64,000 nucleotides of DNA from an uncultured Clostridia bacterium (GTDB lineage: Bacteria; Bacillota; Clostridia; Christensenellales; DTU072). Every line of letters begins with the position of its first letter. Within the stretch, counting starts at the first letter, position 1. Below are positions 18,800-27,045 of this stretch, in pieces. The stretch covers positions 21,633-85,632 of the forward strand of contig CALVUD010000001.1 in assembly GCA_944363505.1 (NCBI GenBank), written 5' to 3'. The notes beneath the pieces were generated by a model, which saw nothing but the letters and a program-made list of their open reading frames with translations, did not search any database and was not told where the DNA came from. Made by a program: the position numbers and the translations under genes.

Positions 18800-20989
18800 A
18801 TGATAACATCGTTTTCTTCGGCGCAGAACTTAATGAAAAAATGCAGCGAGATCTATAACGAAGCCGATTGCGCTCTGATAGGATACGCGCTGAAGTTCGC
18901 CATAGATTGTCATGAAGGACAAAAGAGGGAGTCGGGCGAACCTTACGTCGAGCATCCGATCGCGGCTGCGGATATACTGGTCGATCTGGGTATGGACGTA
19001 CCGTGCATTTGCGCGGCGCTTTTGCACGACGTCGTGGAAGATACTTCCTGCGACAGAGATACGCTTAAAAAGAAATTCGGCGAAGAAATCGCGGTCTTGG
19101 TGGATGCCGTTACAAAACTTTCAAAGTTAAAATCCAAATTTACCACGCAGATAGAAGCGCAGGCCGAAAACCTCAGGAAACTCTTTTTCGCCATTTCGAA
19201 AGATTTGCGCGTTTTGTTCATAAAACTTGCAGACAGGTTGCACAATATGCGCACTTTGGATGCCTTAAAGCCCGAAAAACAGTTGCGCATAGCGCGTGAA
19301 ACGCTGGAAATATACGCTCCGATGGCGGCAAGACTGGGTATCGCGCAGATCAAGAGCGAACTGGAAGACTTGTCCATGAAATATCTGTATCCTACGGAAT
19401 ATAAATATCTTGCGGAGCAGCTGGACATTAAGCGCGAGGAGCGCATGCGCGAGGTTAAACGCATTGCCGAGATAATACAGAACGAACTGGAAGCCGTAAA
19501 TATCAAAGCCGACATTAAAGGAAGACCGAAGCATTTTTATTCCATATACAAAAAGATGGTTTCACAGAATAAGACGCTGGATCAAATCTACGATCTTATC
19601 GCCGTCAGGGTCATTGTCGACGACGTAAAAGAGTGTTATACGGTACTCGGCATAATTCATTCCATGTGGAAGCCCGTGCCTGGCAGATTCAAAGACTACA
19701 TCGCAATGCCCAAACCTAACCTGTATCAGTCACTGCATACCACCGTGGTCAGTAATTTCGGCAGGATCTTCGAGATACAGATACGTACTCACGAAATGAA
19801 CAAGATTGCCGAATACGGTATTGCCGCGCATTGGAAATATAAAGAGGGCAGAACCGAGGGCACCGAAACCGACATCGACAAGCGGCTTTCCTGGGTGCGA
19901 GAGGTCATGGAGGCCGAAGAAGACATTAAGGATTCGCGCGAATATCTCAAAACGCTGAAACTCAATATCGTTTCCAACGAAATATATGTGTTTTCGCCGA
20001 AAGGCGAAGTTTTCGATCTTCCTGTAGGTTCGACCGCCGTGGATTTTGCATACAAGGTTCATACCGAGGTCGGAAACAAGTGCGTCGGCGCGCGCGTTAA
20101 TAACAAAATGGTGCCGCTGAACACCGTCCTGAACACGGGCGACGTCATTGAGATCATAACCTCGAACGCTTCAAAAGAGCCTTCCAGAGATTGGCTGAAA
20201 TTCGTTGTTACCCCGCAAGCGCGCAGCAAGATCCGCGCGTTCTTTAAAAGGGACATGGCTCTCGAGAATCTCAAACTCGGGAAAGACATGCTCGAAAAAG
20301 AAGCCAAACGCAGGGGATACAAGCTTTCGGAGCTTGTGGCTCAGCAGGCGCCGATGGATGAGATCATGCGGAAGTATTCCTTCCAGACCAACGACGACAT
20401 GTATTCGGCGGTAGGGTTCGGTTCCGTCAGCACCAATCAGATATTATTGAAGCTTATCGACCGTTTCAATAAATCCCGAGCACTCAGCGCCAAGGAATCG
20501 GGAGAGGAATCCGACGACGAACCCGTCAAAAAGTCTAATATAGTCGGTAAAAAATCGCCCAGCGGCGTCATCGTCGAAGGATTCGGCGACTTTTTGGTCA
20601 AGTTGGCAAAGTGTTGCAATCCCGTTCCCGGCGACAGCATAGTCGGCTATGCCATGCGCGGCGCCGGAGTTTCGATCCACCGCACGGATTGCCCGAATAT
20701 CAGGAATATGGAAACGGAACGCCTGATGGAGGCGCATTGGGAGAATACCGACAATTCCACGTTCGTGGCGAAACTGCGTCTGGAGTGTGTGGACAGGACG
20801 GGCTTGATCAACGCGCTCATAACCTTGATTTCCAATCAGGGATTGTCCATTCATGCGTTGGAATTGCACGTTCAGAAGGGCATCGCGTACATCTCGATGG
20901 GGATAGAGATCAAATCTATTTCCGAACTCGATTTCATAATCAAGAAATTGGGCGCGTTGCCGGACGTGATCAGCGTTAAGAGAACCTGA
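18800..20989 (+). CDS. relA: Bifunctional (p)ppGpp synthetase/hydrolase, RelA/SpoT homologue
   Basis: A 729-residue long RSH protein. Domains in order are the HD hydrolase (about 25-200, with EHPIAAADIL and LLHDVVEDT), the synthetase (about 230-390, GRPKHFYSIYKKM), TGS (about 400-470, IYVFSPKGEVFDLP), the zinc-finger/CC region (LAKCCNPVPGD, GAGVSIHRTDCPN) and an ACT domain (from about 655). Both HD and synthetase motifs are intact, so it should make and degrade the alarmone. I chose the ATG at 18800; an upstream in-frame ATG lies inside recJ. A terminator follows. Confidence 0.95.
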   Translation: MITSFSSAQNLMKKCSEIYNEADCALIGYALKFAIDCHEGQKRESGEPYVEHPIAAADILVDLGMDVPCICAALLHDVVEDTSCDRDTLKKKFGEEIAVLVDAVTKLSKLKSKFTTQIEAQAENLRKLFFAISKDLRVLFIKLADRLHNMRTLDALKPEKQLRIARETLEIYAPMAARLGIAQIKSELEDLSMKYLYPTEYKYLAEQLDIKREERMREVKRIAEIIQNELEAVNIKADIKGRPKHFYSIYKKMVSQNKTLDQIYDLIAVRVIVDDVKECYTVLGIIHSMWKPVPGRFKDYIAMPKPNLYQSLHTTVVSNFGRIFEIQIRTHEMNKIAEYGIAAHWKYKEGRTEGTETDIDKRLSWVREVMEAEEDIKDSREYLKTLKLNIVSNEIYVFSPKGEVFDLPVGSTAVDFAYKVHTEVGNKCVGARVNNKMVPLNTVLNTGDVIEIITSNASKEPSRDWLKFVVTPQARSKIRAFFKRDMALENLKLGKDMLEKEAKRRGYKLSELVAQQAPMDEIMRKYSFQTNDDMYSAVGFGSVSTNQILLKLIDRFNKSRALSAKESGEESDDEPVKKSNIVGKKSPSGVIVEGFGDFLVKLAKCCNPVPGDSIVGYAMRGAGVSIHRTDCPNIRNMETERLMEAHWENTDNSTFVAKLRLECVDRTGLINALITLISNQGLSIHALELHVQKGIAYISMGIEIKSISELDFIIKKLGALPDVISVKRT

Positions 20990-21012
20990 TGAATAAATCT
21001 CGGATGTTTTAA

Positions 21013-21035
21013 AAAGCGCCCGTGAAGGGCGCTTT
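21013..21035 (+). terminator. Hairpin terminator between converging genes
   Basis: AAAGCGCCC (21013-21021) pairs with GGGCGCTTT (21027-21035). It separates the RSH gene from the minus-strand P-type ATPase and is symmetrical enough to serve both. Confidence 0.75.
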
Positions 21036-21076
21036 CCGTTTAGATAGGGCTCATAAACACCGTTTTAATTATAAAA

Positions 21077-23677
21077 TCAACGCGTTTCGTCTTTTCTCAA
21101 AAACTTCGGCGTAAGCGCGCGTTTTATACCCGTGGTCGTTTTTATGAAAACTTCGAATATCCTGTCGCCGTGTTTCTTTGCGATTACGTCGATCAGTTTT
21201 CTGAAAACTATCGTTACAACCGAGGCTATAACGGCGCATATTGCGCACCACAACCAGTTTTGCCAGGGCAACGTCCATTTGATGTTCAGGAACGTGTCGC
21301 CGAAAAGCATCTCCGCGTAATAATAATCCGCCCACAGCGCCAAAGTCGCGACTCCGAGCATGGCGGCAATCAACGAAAGTCTGAAAGTATTCGGGGGCAT
21401 CGAAATGATGGTCAGGCACGCAAATCCCGCCGCCGCCAAAGCTATTGCCGCGGTCGACGCGTTATCGTATGCGGCAAACGATGTTTGGTCGCCGCCGAAA
21501 CAGCCCAGAACGCCGAATACGAACAGTACGCCGACGATAAGACCGAGTGCCGACGGAATACTCGAACGCATGATATTGGCGAGGAAACGGTCGCTTGCGC
21601 GCGCTTTACCCGGTTGCAGAGCGAAGCAGAACGTGGGTACGCCGATGACGAAGAATTCTATCAGCAGCATACGTTTAGTGTCGAAAGGATAACTGTTGAC
21701 TTCGGTTATGAAAGTCAGTATGGTAAACATCAGTACCATGAACATAACGAAGATGTTTTTCATTATGTACAACGAGGAAACCTTTTCGATATTTCCGATG
21801 ACCTGTCTGCCTTCCTGAACGACGCTCGGAAGGGTCTTGAAGTTATTGTCCATCAGAATTATTCTGGAAATGTTTCTCGCGACTTCGTTCGCGGCGGCAA
21901 ACGAGATCGAGCAGTCGGATTCTTTCAGCGCCTGAACGTCGTTAACGCCGTCGCCGATCATGCCGACGACGCGGTCTTTTTTCTGTAAGCCCGTTACCAA
22001 CAGACATTTCTGTTCGGGGGAAACGCGTCCGAAAATAGTAGTGTCCGCCGCTTTTTCGAGCAGCTCCGAGTCGCTAAGTCCGTTGCAATTAAGGTAATTG
22101 TCGGAGTTTTTCAGACCCGCTTTGGCGGCTATTTTGCTGACTGTAACGGGATCGTCGCCCGAAACGATTTTGATATCGACGTCGTTTGAACGGAACCAGT
22201 CGAGCGTTTCCCTGACGTCGCCGCGCAGTTCGTCCTCGAGACAAACCGCGGCGATCGCGCGGCTGGAAGCGGGATCGAAATCGTCTATCTTTCCCTCGAA
22301 TTCGACGAGAGCAAGCGTCCGTCTGCCCATTTCGGCGTTCGAGCGCACGTATTCTTCCATTTCGGCGTTGCCCTTTATCACGAAATCGGGCGCGCCCATT
22401 ACGTAGGTTGTTCCGCTTTCCAAAGTTATGGCGGAGAACTTCCTGACGGACGAGAACGCGCAAAAATCGGTGAACGGCAACGCTTGAGCGTACAGATAAT
22501 GCTGTCTGATTGCGTTTGCCGTACTGTTTTTGTCTTTGGTCGTTTCGACTATCGTCTGGAAAAGGGCGTCTGCGGGAACTTCGGCTTCCGCAAAAAGTTT
22601 TTCTTCCAATACTTCGAGTTTTCCGTTGGTGATCGTGCCCGTTTTATCGAGCAGAAGCGTATCTACCATGGCGATCATTTCAATGCTGTACAGATCCTGC
22701 GGCAGAGTGTTCTTCTTTGCGAATTTCAGCGTGGACGCAGCCAGAGTAGTGGACGTAAGCAGGAACATTCCGATAGGCAGCATTCCGAGTATCGCCGCTG
22801 AGATCGTGATGACATAGCTTTGCAGCGTACTTATCTCCTCGGTGTTCACGCCCGAATCTATCAGGAAGGTGCTTTCCGCGCCCGTTACGAGAAGCGAAGT
22901 TAAAAGCAGTCCAGCGAGGACGACCAACACTACGGAAATGCCTTTAATGATCTTGTCCAGAATCTTAAATATGTTGGAACGCGGCTTCGATACGCGGCGG
23001 GCGATCCTGGCGACGTTTTCGATGTAACAGTCTTTTCCCACCTTGTCGGCTCTCAAAACCGCTTCGCCCGCGACCACGGCGCTTCCCGCGAGCACGTTAT
23101 CGCCCGCGCCTTTCCTGACGGGTCTGGATTCTCCCGTAAGAATAGATTCGTCCACCTCGAGTATGCCGTCTTTTATCACGGAATCGACGGGAAGCTGCAT
23201 GCCCGTACAAGCCATATAAATGTCGTCCAGTACGAGTTCTTTGGTGCTGATTTTGTTATGAGCGCCGTCGCGGATGACTTCACAAGTGTTGTCGATGACG
23301 ATGGAAAGTTTTTCGACTTTGTGTTTTGCCTTGATTTCCTGCCATATACCGATCGCCATATTCAATATGACGATACACGACGATACCGTGTACATTCCAG
23401 CGCCCGAAATAAACAATAGGGCGACCAGAATTATCGTAACCGTATTGCAGAAATTGAAAACGTTTTCGAAAACTATTCTGGCATACGATTTGGTTCGGTT
23501 GATCGGTTTGTCGTTTGTCAGCTTGTCCGTTTTGCGTTCGGCAACCTTATCGGCTGTCAGTCCCTCGTTGATGTCGGGGTCGTAGCGGTCGGCGTGTTTG
23601 AGTTTATGACTGTCTTCGTGGATTTTAATCGGTTTATCCTTTCTGAACAAACCTCTTATCTTTTCTATTATGCCCAT
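21077..23677 (-). CDS. HAD-IC family P-type cation-transporting ATPase
   Basis: An 866-residue P-type ATPase. Visible motifs are LTGESRPVRKGAG (actuator domain), LLLDKTGTITNG (phosphorylated Asp), and MIGDGVNDVQALKESD in the hinge. About ten helices are present, six of them after the phosphorylation domain. The ion-binding helix 4 reads GMLPIGMFLLTS instead of the PEGL of calcium and P2 pumps, as in the poorly characterised CtpE-like bacterial group, for which calcium uptake has been proposed. The ion is therefore uncertain. I prefer the ATG at 23677; a TTG four codons upstream is also possible. It is a single-gene unit opposite to its neighbours. Confidence 0.85.
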   Translation of the reverse strand: MGIIEKIRGLFRKDKPIKIHEDSHKLKHADRYDPDINEGLTADKVAERKTDKLTNDKPINRTKSYARIVFENVFNFCNTVTIILVALLFISGAGMYTVSSCIVILNMAIGIWQEIKAKHKVEKLSIVIDNTCEVIRDGAHNKISTKELVLDDIYMACTGMQLPVDSVIKDGILEVDESILTGESRPVRKGAGDNVLAGSAVVAGEAVLRADKVGKDCYIENVARIARRVSKPRSNIFKILDKIIKGISVVLVVLAGLLLTSLLVTGAESTFLIDSGVNTEEISTLQSYVITISAAILGMLPIGMFLLTSTTLAASTLKFAKKNTLPQDLYSIEMIAMVDTLLLDKTGTITNGKLEVLEEKLFAEAEVPADALFQTIVETTKDKNSTANAIRQHYLYAQALPFTDFCAFSSVRKFSAITLESGTTYVMGAPDFVIKGNAEMEEYVRSNAEMGRRTLALVEFEGKIDDFDPASSRAIAAVCLEDELRGDVRETLDWFRSNDVDIKIVSGDDPVTVSKIAAKAGLKNSDNYLNCNGLSDSELLEKAADTTIFGRVSPEQKCLLVTGLQKKDRVVGMIGDGVNDVQALKESDCSISFAAANEVARNISRIILMDNNFKTLPSVVQEGRQVIGNIEKVSSLYIMKNIFVMFMVLMFTILTFITEVNSYPFDTKRMLLIEFFVIGVPTFCFALQPGKARASDRFLANIMRSSIPSALGLIVGVLFVFGVLGCFGGDQTSFAAYDNASTAAIALAAAGFACLTIISMPPNTFRLSLIAAMLGVATLALWADYYYAEMLFGDTFLNIKWTLPWQNWLWCAICAVIASVVTIVFRKLIDVIAKKHGDRIFEVFIKTTTGIKRALTPKFLRKDETR

Positions 23678-23842
23678 ATCCCTGTCCAAAGTCGATATCT
23701 TTCTCGTTTAAGAGAACATTATTCCCTTATAAATATATTAGTATAAACTTAATTAAAATGCAAGATAAAACTTCAGATATCCGGCATAAAATTGATCCGT
23801 GAAAAAATATGAGAAAAATAATGCCACAAATTTAAAAAACCG

Positions 23843-23872
23843 TTGACAAATCCGAGATACTTATTGTATATT
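23843..23872 (+). promoter_or_regulatory. Promoter of the tRNA cluster
   Basis: Consensus TTGACA (23843-23848), an 18-base spacer and TATATT (23867-23872), about 28 bases before the first tRNA gene. Confidence 0.7.
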
Positions 23873-23899
23873 TAATAGGCGCGGTCGACAGGATCCCGA

Positions 23900-23976
<77 letters not shown>

Positions 23977-24002
23977 TTGAAATTTCAATAGTAGTGCATT
24001 GT

Positions 24003-24079
24003 GGGCCTTTAGCTCAGTTGGTTAGAGCGGTCGGCTCATAACCGATTGGTCCGCGGTTCGAGTCCGTGAAGGCCCACCA
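24003..24079 (+). tRNA. tRNA with anticodon CAT (Ile2 or elongator Met)
   Basis: A 77-nt cloverleaf with acceptor GGGCCTT/AAGGCCC, anticodon loop CTCATAA and encoded CCA. It lacks the three G-C pairs of initiator tRNA in the anticodon stem. The GGxCCTTTAGCTCAGTTGG start resembles Firmicutes tRNA-Ile2, whose C34 is changed to lysidine, but elongator Met cannot be ruled out by eye. Confidence 0.93.
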
Positions 24080-24085
24080 CGATGC

Positions 24086-24162
24086 GGTCCGGTAGTTCAG
24101 TTGGTTAGAACGCTAGCCTGTCACGCTAGAGGCCGAGGGTTCGAGTCCCTTCCGGATCGCCA
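24086..24162 (+). tRNA. tRNA-Asp(GTC)
   Basis: A 77-nt cloverleaf with acceptor GGTCCGG/CCGGATC, anticodon loop CTGTCAC, discriminator G and an encoded CCA. Confidence 0.96.
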
Positions 24163-24169
24163 GTTTTTT

Positions 24170-24245
24170 GCCTTGGTAGCTCAGATGGTAGAGCAGGGGA
24201 CTGAAAATCCCCGTGTCGGTGGTTCGATTCCGCCCCAAGGCACCA
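24170..24245 (+). tRNA. tRNA-Phe(GAA)
   Basis: A 76-nt cloverleaf with acceptor GCCTTGG/CCAAGGC, anticodon loop CTGAAAA, discriminator A and an encoded CCA. Confidence 0.96.
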
Positions 24246-24254
24246 CGCCAATGC

Positions 24255-24330
24255 GCCGGCTTAGCTCAACAGGCAGAGCAGCTGATTTGTAATCAGCAGG
24301 TTGTTGGTTCGATTCCGATAGCCGGCTCCA
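24255..24330 (+). tRNA. tRNA-Thr(TGT)
   Basis: A 76-nt cloverleaf with acceptor GCCGGCT/AGCCGGC, anticodon loop TTTGTAA, discriminator T and an encoded CCA. Confidence 0.96.
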
Positions 24331-24348
24331 GCTTGAATAGGGAAATGC

Positions 24349-24437
<89 letters not shown>

Positions 24438-24440
24438 AAA

Positions 24441-24486
24441 CCTAAAACGAACCACTTTGAGTGCAAGTCGTTTTAGGTTTTTTTTT
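24441..24486 (+). terminator. Terminator of the tRNA operon
   Basis: CCTAAAACGA (24441-24450) pairs with TCGTTTTAGG (24468-24477), with a small inner CACT/AGTG stem, and is followed by nine T. The 160 bases after it hold only a promoter and a 24-codon minus-strand frame of doubtful meaning. Confidence 0.92.
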
Positions 24487-24574
24487 ACCGTTGTGTTTTG
24501 AATTGTAATTTTGAGCCTTCTTGTTTATTCATTTGTTCAAGCACCCACCATACTGCCATTTGAATTATGGACTC

Positions 24575-24603
24575 TTGAAAAAACAAGTTATTTTTGCTAT
24601 AAT
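24575..24603 (+). promoter_or_regulatory. Promoter of the ydeI-like gene
   Basis: TTGAAA (24575-24580), a 17-base spacer and a consensus TATAAT (24598-24603), about 45 bases before the start codon. Confidence 0.75.
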
Positions 24604-24649
24604 TTATTTGCTTCAATAAGGCGATGAACTTTCATTTAACGGAGTTATA

Positions 24650-25225
24650 ATGCAACCAAAAAATCTTTTAACCGCAAAAAATCGGAACGAATTGCGCGTT
24701 TGGCTTGCGGAAAATTATGATAAAGAAAGCGAATGTTGGGTAATTGTAAAGCGCGGCAGACCGCAAAACGACAATACGTTTTGGTATATAGACGCAGTTG
24801 AAGAAGCAATGTGTTTTGGTTGGATAGATAGCACTACCAAAACGCTTGAAAACGGAATTACCGCACAAAAATTAGTGCCACGAAAGAAAAAAAGTTTGTG
24901 GTCGGAACTCAATAAAGAGCGTTGCAGGCGACTTGAAAAATTAGGATTAATGACGGAAGCAGGACGCGCCGTTCTGCCTGATATGTCTGCAAATGGTTTT
25001 GTTATAGATAACGAGATAATGACGGCGTTGAAGGCAGATAAAACAGTATGGCAAAACTTTAATAATTTTCCGCCATTGTATCGGCGGGTACGCATAGACA
25101 CAATTCAAATAAAGAAAAAACAACCCGATTTATATAATAGCAGATTGCAAAAATTTATCGAGAATACAAAGAAGGGTATTATGTACGGCGAATGGAACGA
25201 TAACGGACGATTATTAAGCTATTGA
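24650..25225 (+). CDS. YdeI/OmpD-associated family protein
   Basis: A 191-residue protein of the YdeI family. Typical features are the N-terminal WLAENYDKESECWVIV, YIDAVEEAMCFGWIDS, VPRKKKSLWSELNKER and the C-terminal RLQKFIENTKKG. Relatives are described as OmpD-associated or bacteriocin-protection proteins, but their biochemical role is unknown. Codon use is clearly AT-richer than in neighbours (AAA, AAT, TTT and TTA dominate), and the gene stands alone between two terminators right after a tRNA cluster, which suggests recent acquisition. The start follows ACGGAG. Confidence 0.8.
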   Translation: MQPKNLLTAKNRNELRVWLAENYDKESECWVIVKRGRPQNDNTFWYIDAVEEAMCFGWIDSTTKTLENGITAQKLVPRKKKSLWSELNKERCRRLEKLGLMTEAGRAVLPDMSANGFVIDNEIMTALKADKTVWQNFNNFPPLYRRVRIDTIQIKKKQPDLYNSRLQKFIENTKKGIMYGEWNDNGRLLSY

Positions 25226-25292
25226 TAAATTACAATTTATCAGGCGTTTTCATTATTCGTTTTACATTGCTACTTCTCCGCCATGACGCGCT

Positions 25293-25325
25293 CGGACTTG
25301 CGAATGCGAGTCCGGACATTTTTTT
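25293..25325 (+). terminator. Terminator after the ydeI-like gene
   Basis: CGGACTTGC (25293-25301) pairs with GCGAGTCCG (25306-25314), one G-T pair, then GACA and seven T. Confidence 0.85.
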
Positions 25326-25372
25326 GCATTGCTCAGGCTTTCGAAAGAAAGTTTAAAATATTTATATTTTAC

Positions 25373-25401
25373 TTGCTTTTTAACGCGGCGAAGAATAGAA
25401 T
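25373..25401 (+). promoter_or_regulatory. Promoter of the 25.4-kb permease, near-leaderless
   Basis: TTGCTT (25373-25378), a 17-base spacer and TAGAAT (25396-25401). Only eight bases separate the -10 box from the ATG at 25410, and there is no ribosome binding site. Confidence 0.55.
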
Positions 25402-25409
25402 ATTGACCG

Positions 25410-26552
25410 ATGTACGTTCACCATGCGCGACCGATCATATTGATGCGCGTCAAAAAATTCGTTTTGAAGAACATGGTGCTGTGGTTCGCGCTCGTTGCCG
25501 CCGCAGTTACATGCTTTTTCGTGCCTTTCGATAAGGAATACATAGGTTATTTCGATTTCGGCACGCTCGGTTGTCTGTTTTGCACGCTTTTGGTCGTTTG
25601 CGCGTTCAGGAATATTAAAATATTCGAATTTTTGGCCGGAAGCATAGTAAAGCATATCGGAAATATCCGTTACGCGATCCTCGCGCTCGTGATGATTACA
25701 TACGCCGCGTCCATGGTATTGGCAAACGATATGGCTCTTGTAACCTTTTTGCCTCTCGGATATTTTGTGCTGAAAAGCTGCAATCAGCAAAAACACATGG
25801 CTTTTACTTTCGTGATGCAGAACGTCGCGGCAAATCTCGGAGGAATGTTGACGCCTTTCGGAAATCCGCAGAATCTGTATTTATATTCATATTACAATAT
25901 TCCTACGGGCGAATTTTTCGAAATCATGTCGGTGCCGTTTGCCGTCGCGTTCGTGTTGATAGTGGCTACGTGCTTCTTCGTAAAAAAAGAAAAACTGACC
26001 ATAGCCGTGCCTGCTCCGGAGCGTCCGTCCGTATGGCGCACGGCGGTATACGGAGTTTTGTTCGTGGTTTCGGTTTGTACCGTTTTCAGGCTGTTTCCGT
26101 ATTACTGGGGCGTGCTGGCGGTATTCGTTTCGGTTCTGATACTCGATCCCAAGGCGGTACTGAAGGTAGACTATCTGTTGCTGCTGACGTTTTGCGCGTT
26201 CTTTGTGTTCTCGGGCAACATGGCGAGGATACCCGTGATACAGAGCTTATTGTCCGCGGTAGTGGGGAAATCTCCGCTTCTGGTCGGAACGCTTTCGTGT
26301 CAGATTATCAGCAACGTACCGTCGTCGGTGTTGCTGTCGCATTTCACGACAGATTACCGCAATCTTTTGGTCGCCGTAAACATAGGCGGACTGGGAACGC
26401 CGATAGCTTCGCTTGCAAGCCTGATAACGCTGAACTCTTACCGCAATTTCGGAGACGGGAAAGTAGGGAAGTACGTAGGCTTGTTCAGTCTCGTCAATTT
26501 TTCCTATCTTATCGTTTTGGTTGCGGTTCAGCTGATGCTGACTTATCTGTAA
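25410..26552 (+). CDS. SLC13/ArsB/CitT-type (Na+/H+-coupled anion) permease
   Basis: A 380-residue membrane protein with about ten helices. It resembles the ion transporter superfamily of citrate/arsenite permeases: the loop VLANDMALVTFLPLG and the first re-entrant motif NVAANLGGMLTPFGNPQNLYLY (here split at the Gly-Gly) are characteristic, and a second half repeats SNVPSSVLLSHF and NIGGLGTPIASLASLI. The substrate cannot be read; anions such as dicarboxylates, arsenite or sulfate are all possible. I keep the ATG at 25410 because the promoter is close to it; an in-frame ATG at 25443 is the alternative. Confidence 0.8.
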   Translation: MYVHHARPIILMRVKKFVLKNMVLWFALVAAAVTCFFVPFDKEYIGYFDFGTLGCLFCTLLVVCAFRNIKIFEFLAGSIVKHIGNIRYAILALVMITYAASMVLANDMALVTFLPLGYFVLKSCNQQKHMAFTFVMQNVAANLGGMLTPFGNPQNLYLYSYYNIPTGEFFEIMSVPFAVAFVLIVATCFFVKKEKLTIAVPAPERPSVWRTAVYGVLFVVSVCTVFRLFPYYWGVLAVFVSVLILDPKAVLKVDYLLLLTFCAFFVFSGNMARIPVIQSLLSAVVGKSPLLVGTLSCQIISNVPSSVLLSHFTTDYRNLLVAVNIGGLGTPIASLASLITLNSYRNFGDGKVGKYVGLFSLVNFSYLIVLVAVQLMLTYL

Positions 26553-26711
26553 AGTGATTTTCATTATATCGGATAGAATTTAACGCGGGCGCTTCGAACG
26601 ACTACAACGCCTCCGCCGTAACCCGTAAGAGGGACGGATTGACACACAGAGTTTTAATCGGAGCAAATTTTTTATCGCATTTGAACAACGACCGTTTTCG
26701 GCCGCTTTATG

Positions 26712-26731
26712 ATTCCTTTGGAAGGAATTTT
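26712..26731 (+). terminator. Weak hairpin terminator candidate
   Basis: ATTCCTT (26712-26718) pairs with AAGGAAT (26722-26728), followed by TTT. It lies 160 bases after the permease gene. The rest of 26553-26815 shows no gene or recognised element. Confidence 0.35.
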
Positions 26732-26818
26732 AGGTCGAGTATTATAAAAATCACATTATTTTAAAGTAGTCGAGAGGGGTTGTTTTTGGCGTTTTTATCG
26801 ACTAAAAGCCTTAATATA

Positions 26819-26880
26819 TTGACTGAACGGTGTTTTAGTGATAAAATTGAACCGAGAATACGTATTCGAACGTTAACGTT
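26819..26880 (+). promoter_or_regulatory. Promoter with two adjacent palindromes (possible operator) before the GPH transporter
   Basis: TTGACT (26819-26824), a 17-base spacer and TAAAAT (26842-26847) would start a transcript near 26854. Directly there are two perfect 12-base palindromes side by side, GAATACGTATTC (26856-26867) and AACGTTAACGTT (26869-26880), placed as an operator would be. The predicted leader of about 190 bases up to 27045 holds no convincing gene. Confidence 0.5.
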
Positions 26881-27045
26881 GAACTTAAGCGCCCGTATTA
26901 CGGATATAAAAAATCGTTTTGCCGTTTCATACGGCGTTTGTCATAACACCACGTCGTGCGGTTGCGGATCAAAACGACGCGCCTGCAATCCGTATATAAA
27001 ATAAAAAGCGCTTTACGCTCAACGCCTTTTTCGGCGGAGGTTTAA

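Noticed and set aside
24003..24079. Initiator tRNA-fMet
   Set aside because: The anticodon stem lacks the three consecutive G-C pairs of initiators, and the acceptor end is fully paired.
24485..24559. 24-codon minus-strand frame (MAVWWVLEQMNKQEG...) after the tRNA terminator
   Set aside because: Protein-like, but no ribosome binding site, it lies partly over the terminator T run, and I could not tie it to a known gene.
26780..27004. 74-codon plus-strand frame in the gap before the GPH transporter
   Set aside because: Poor start site and amino acid composition; it spans a promoter and two palindromes, so more likely regulatory DNA.
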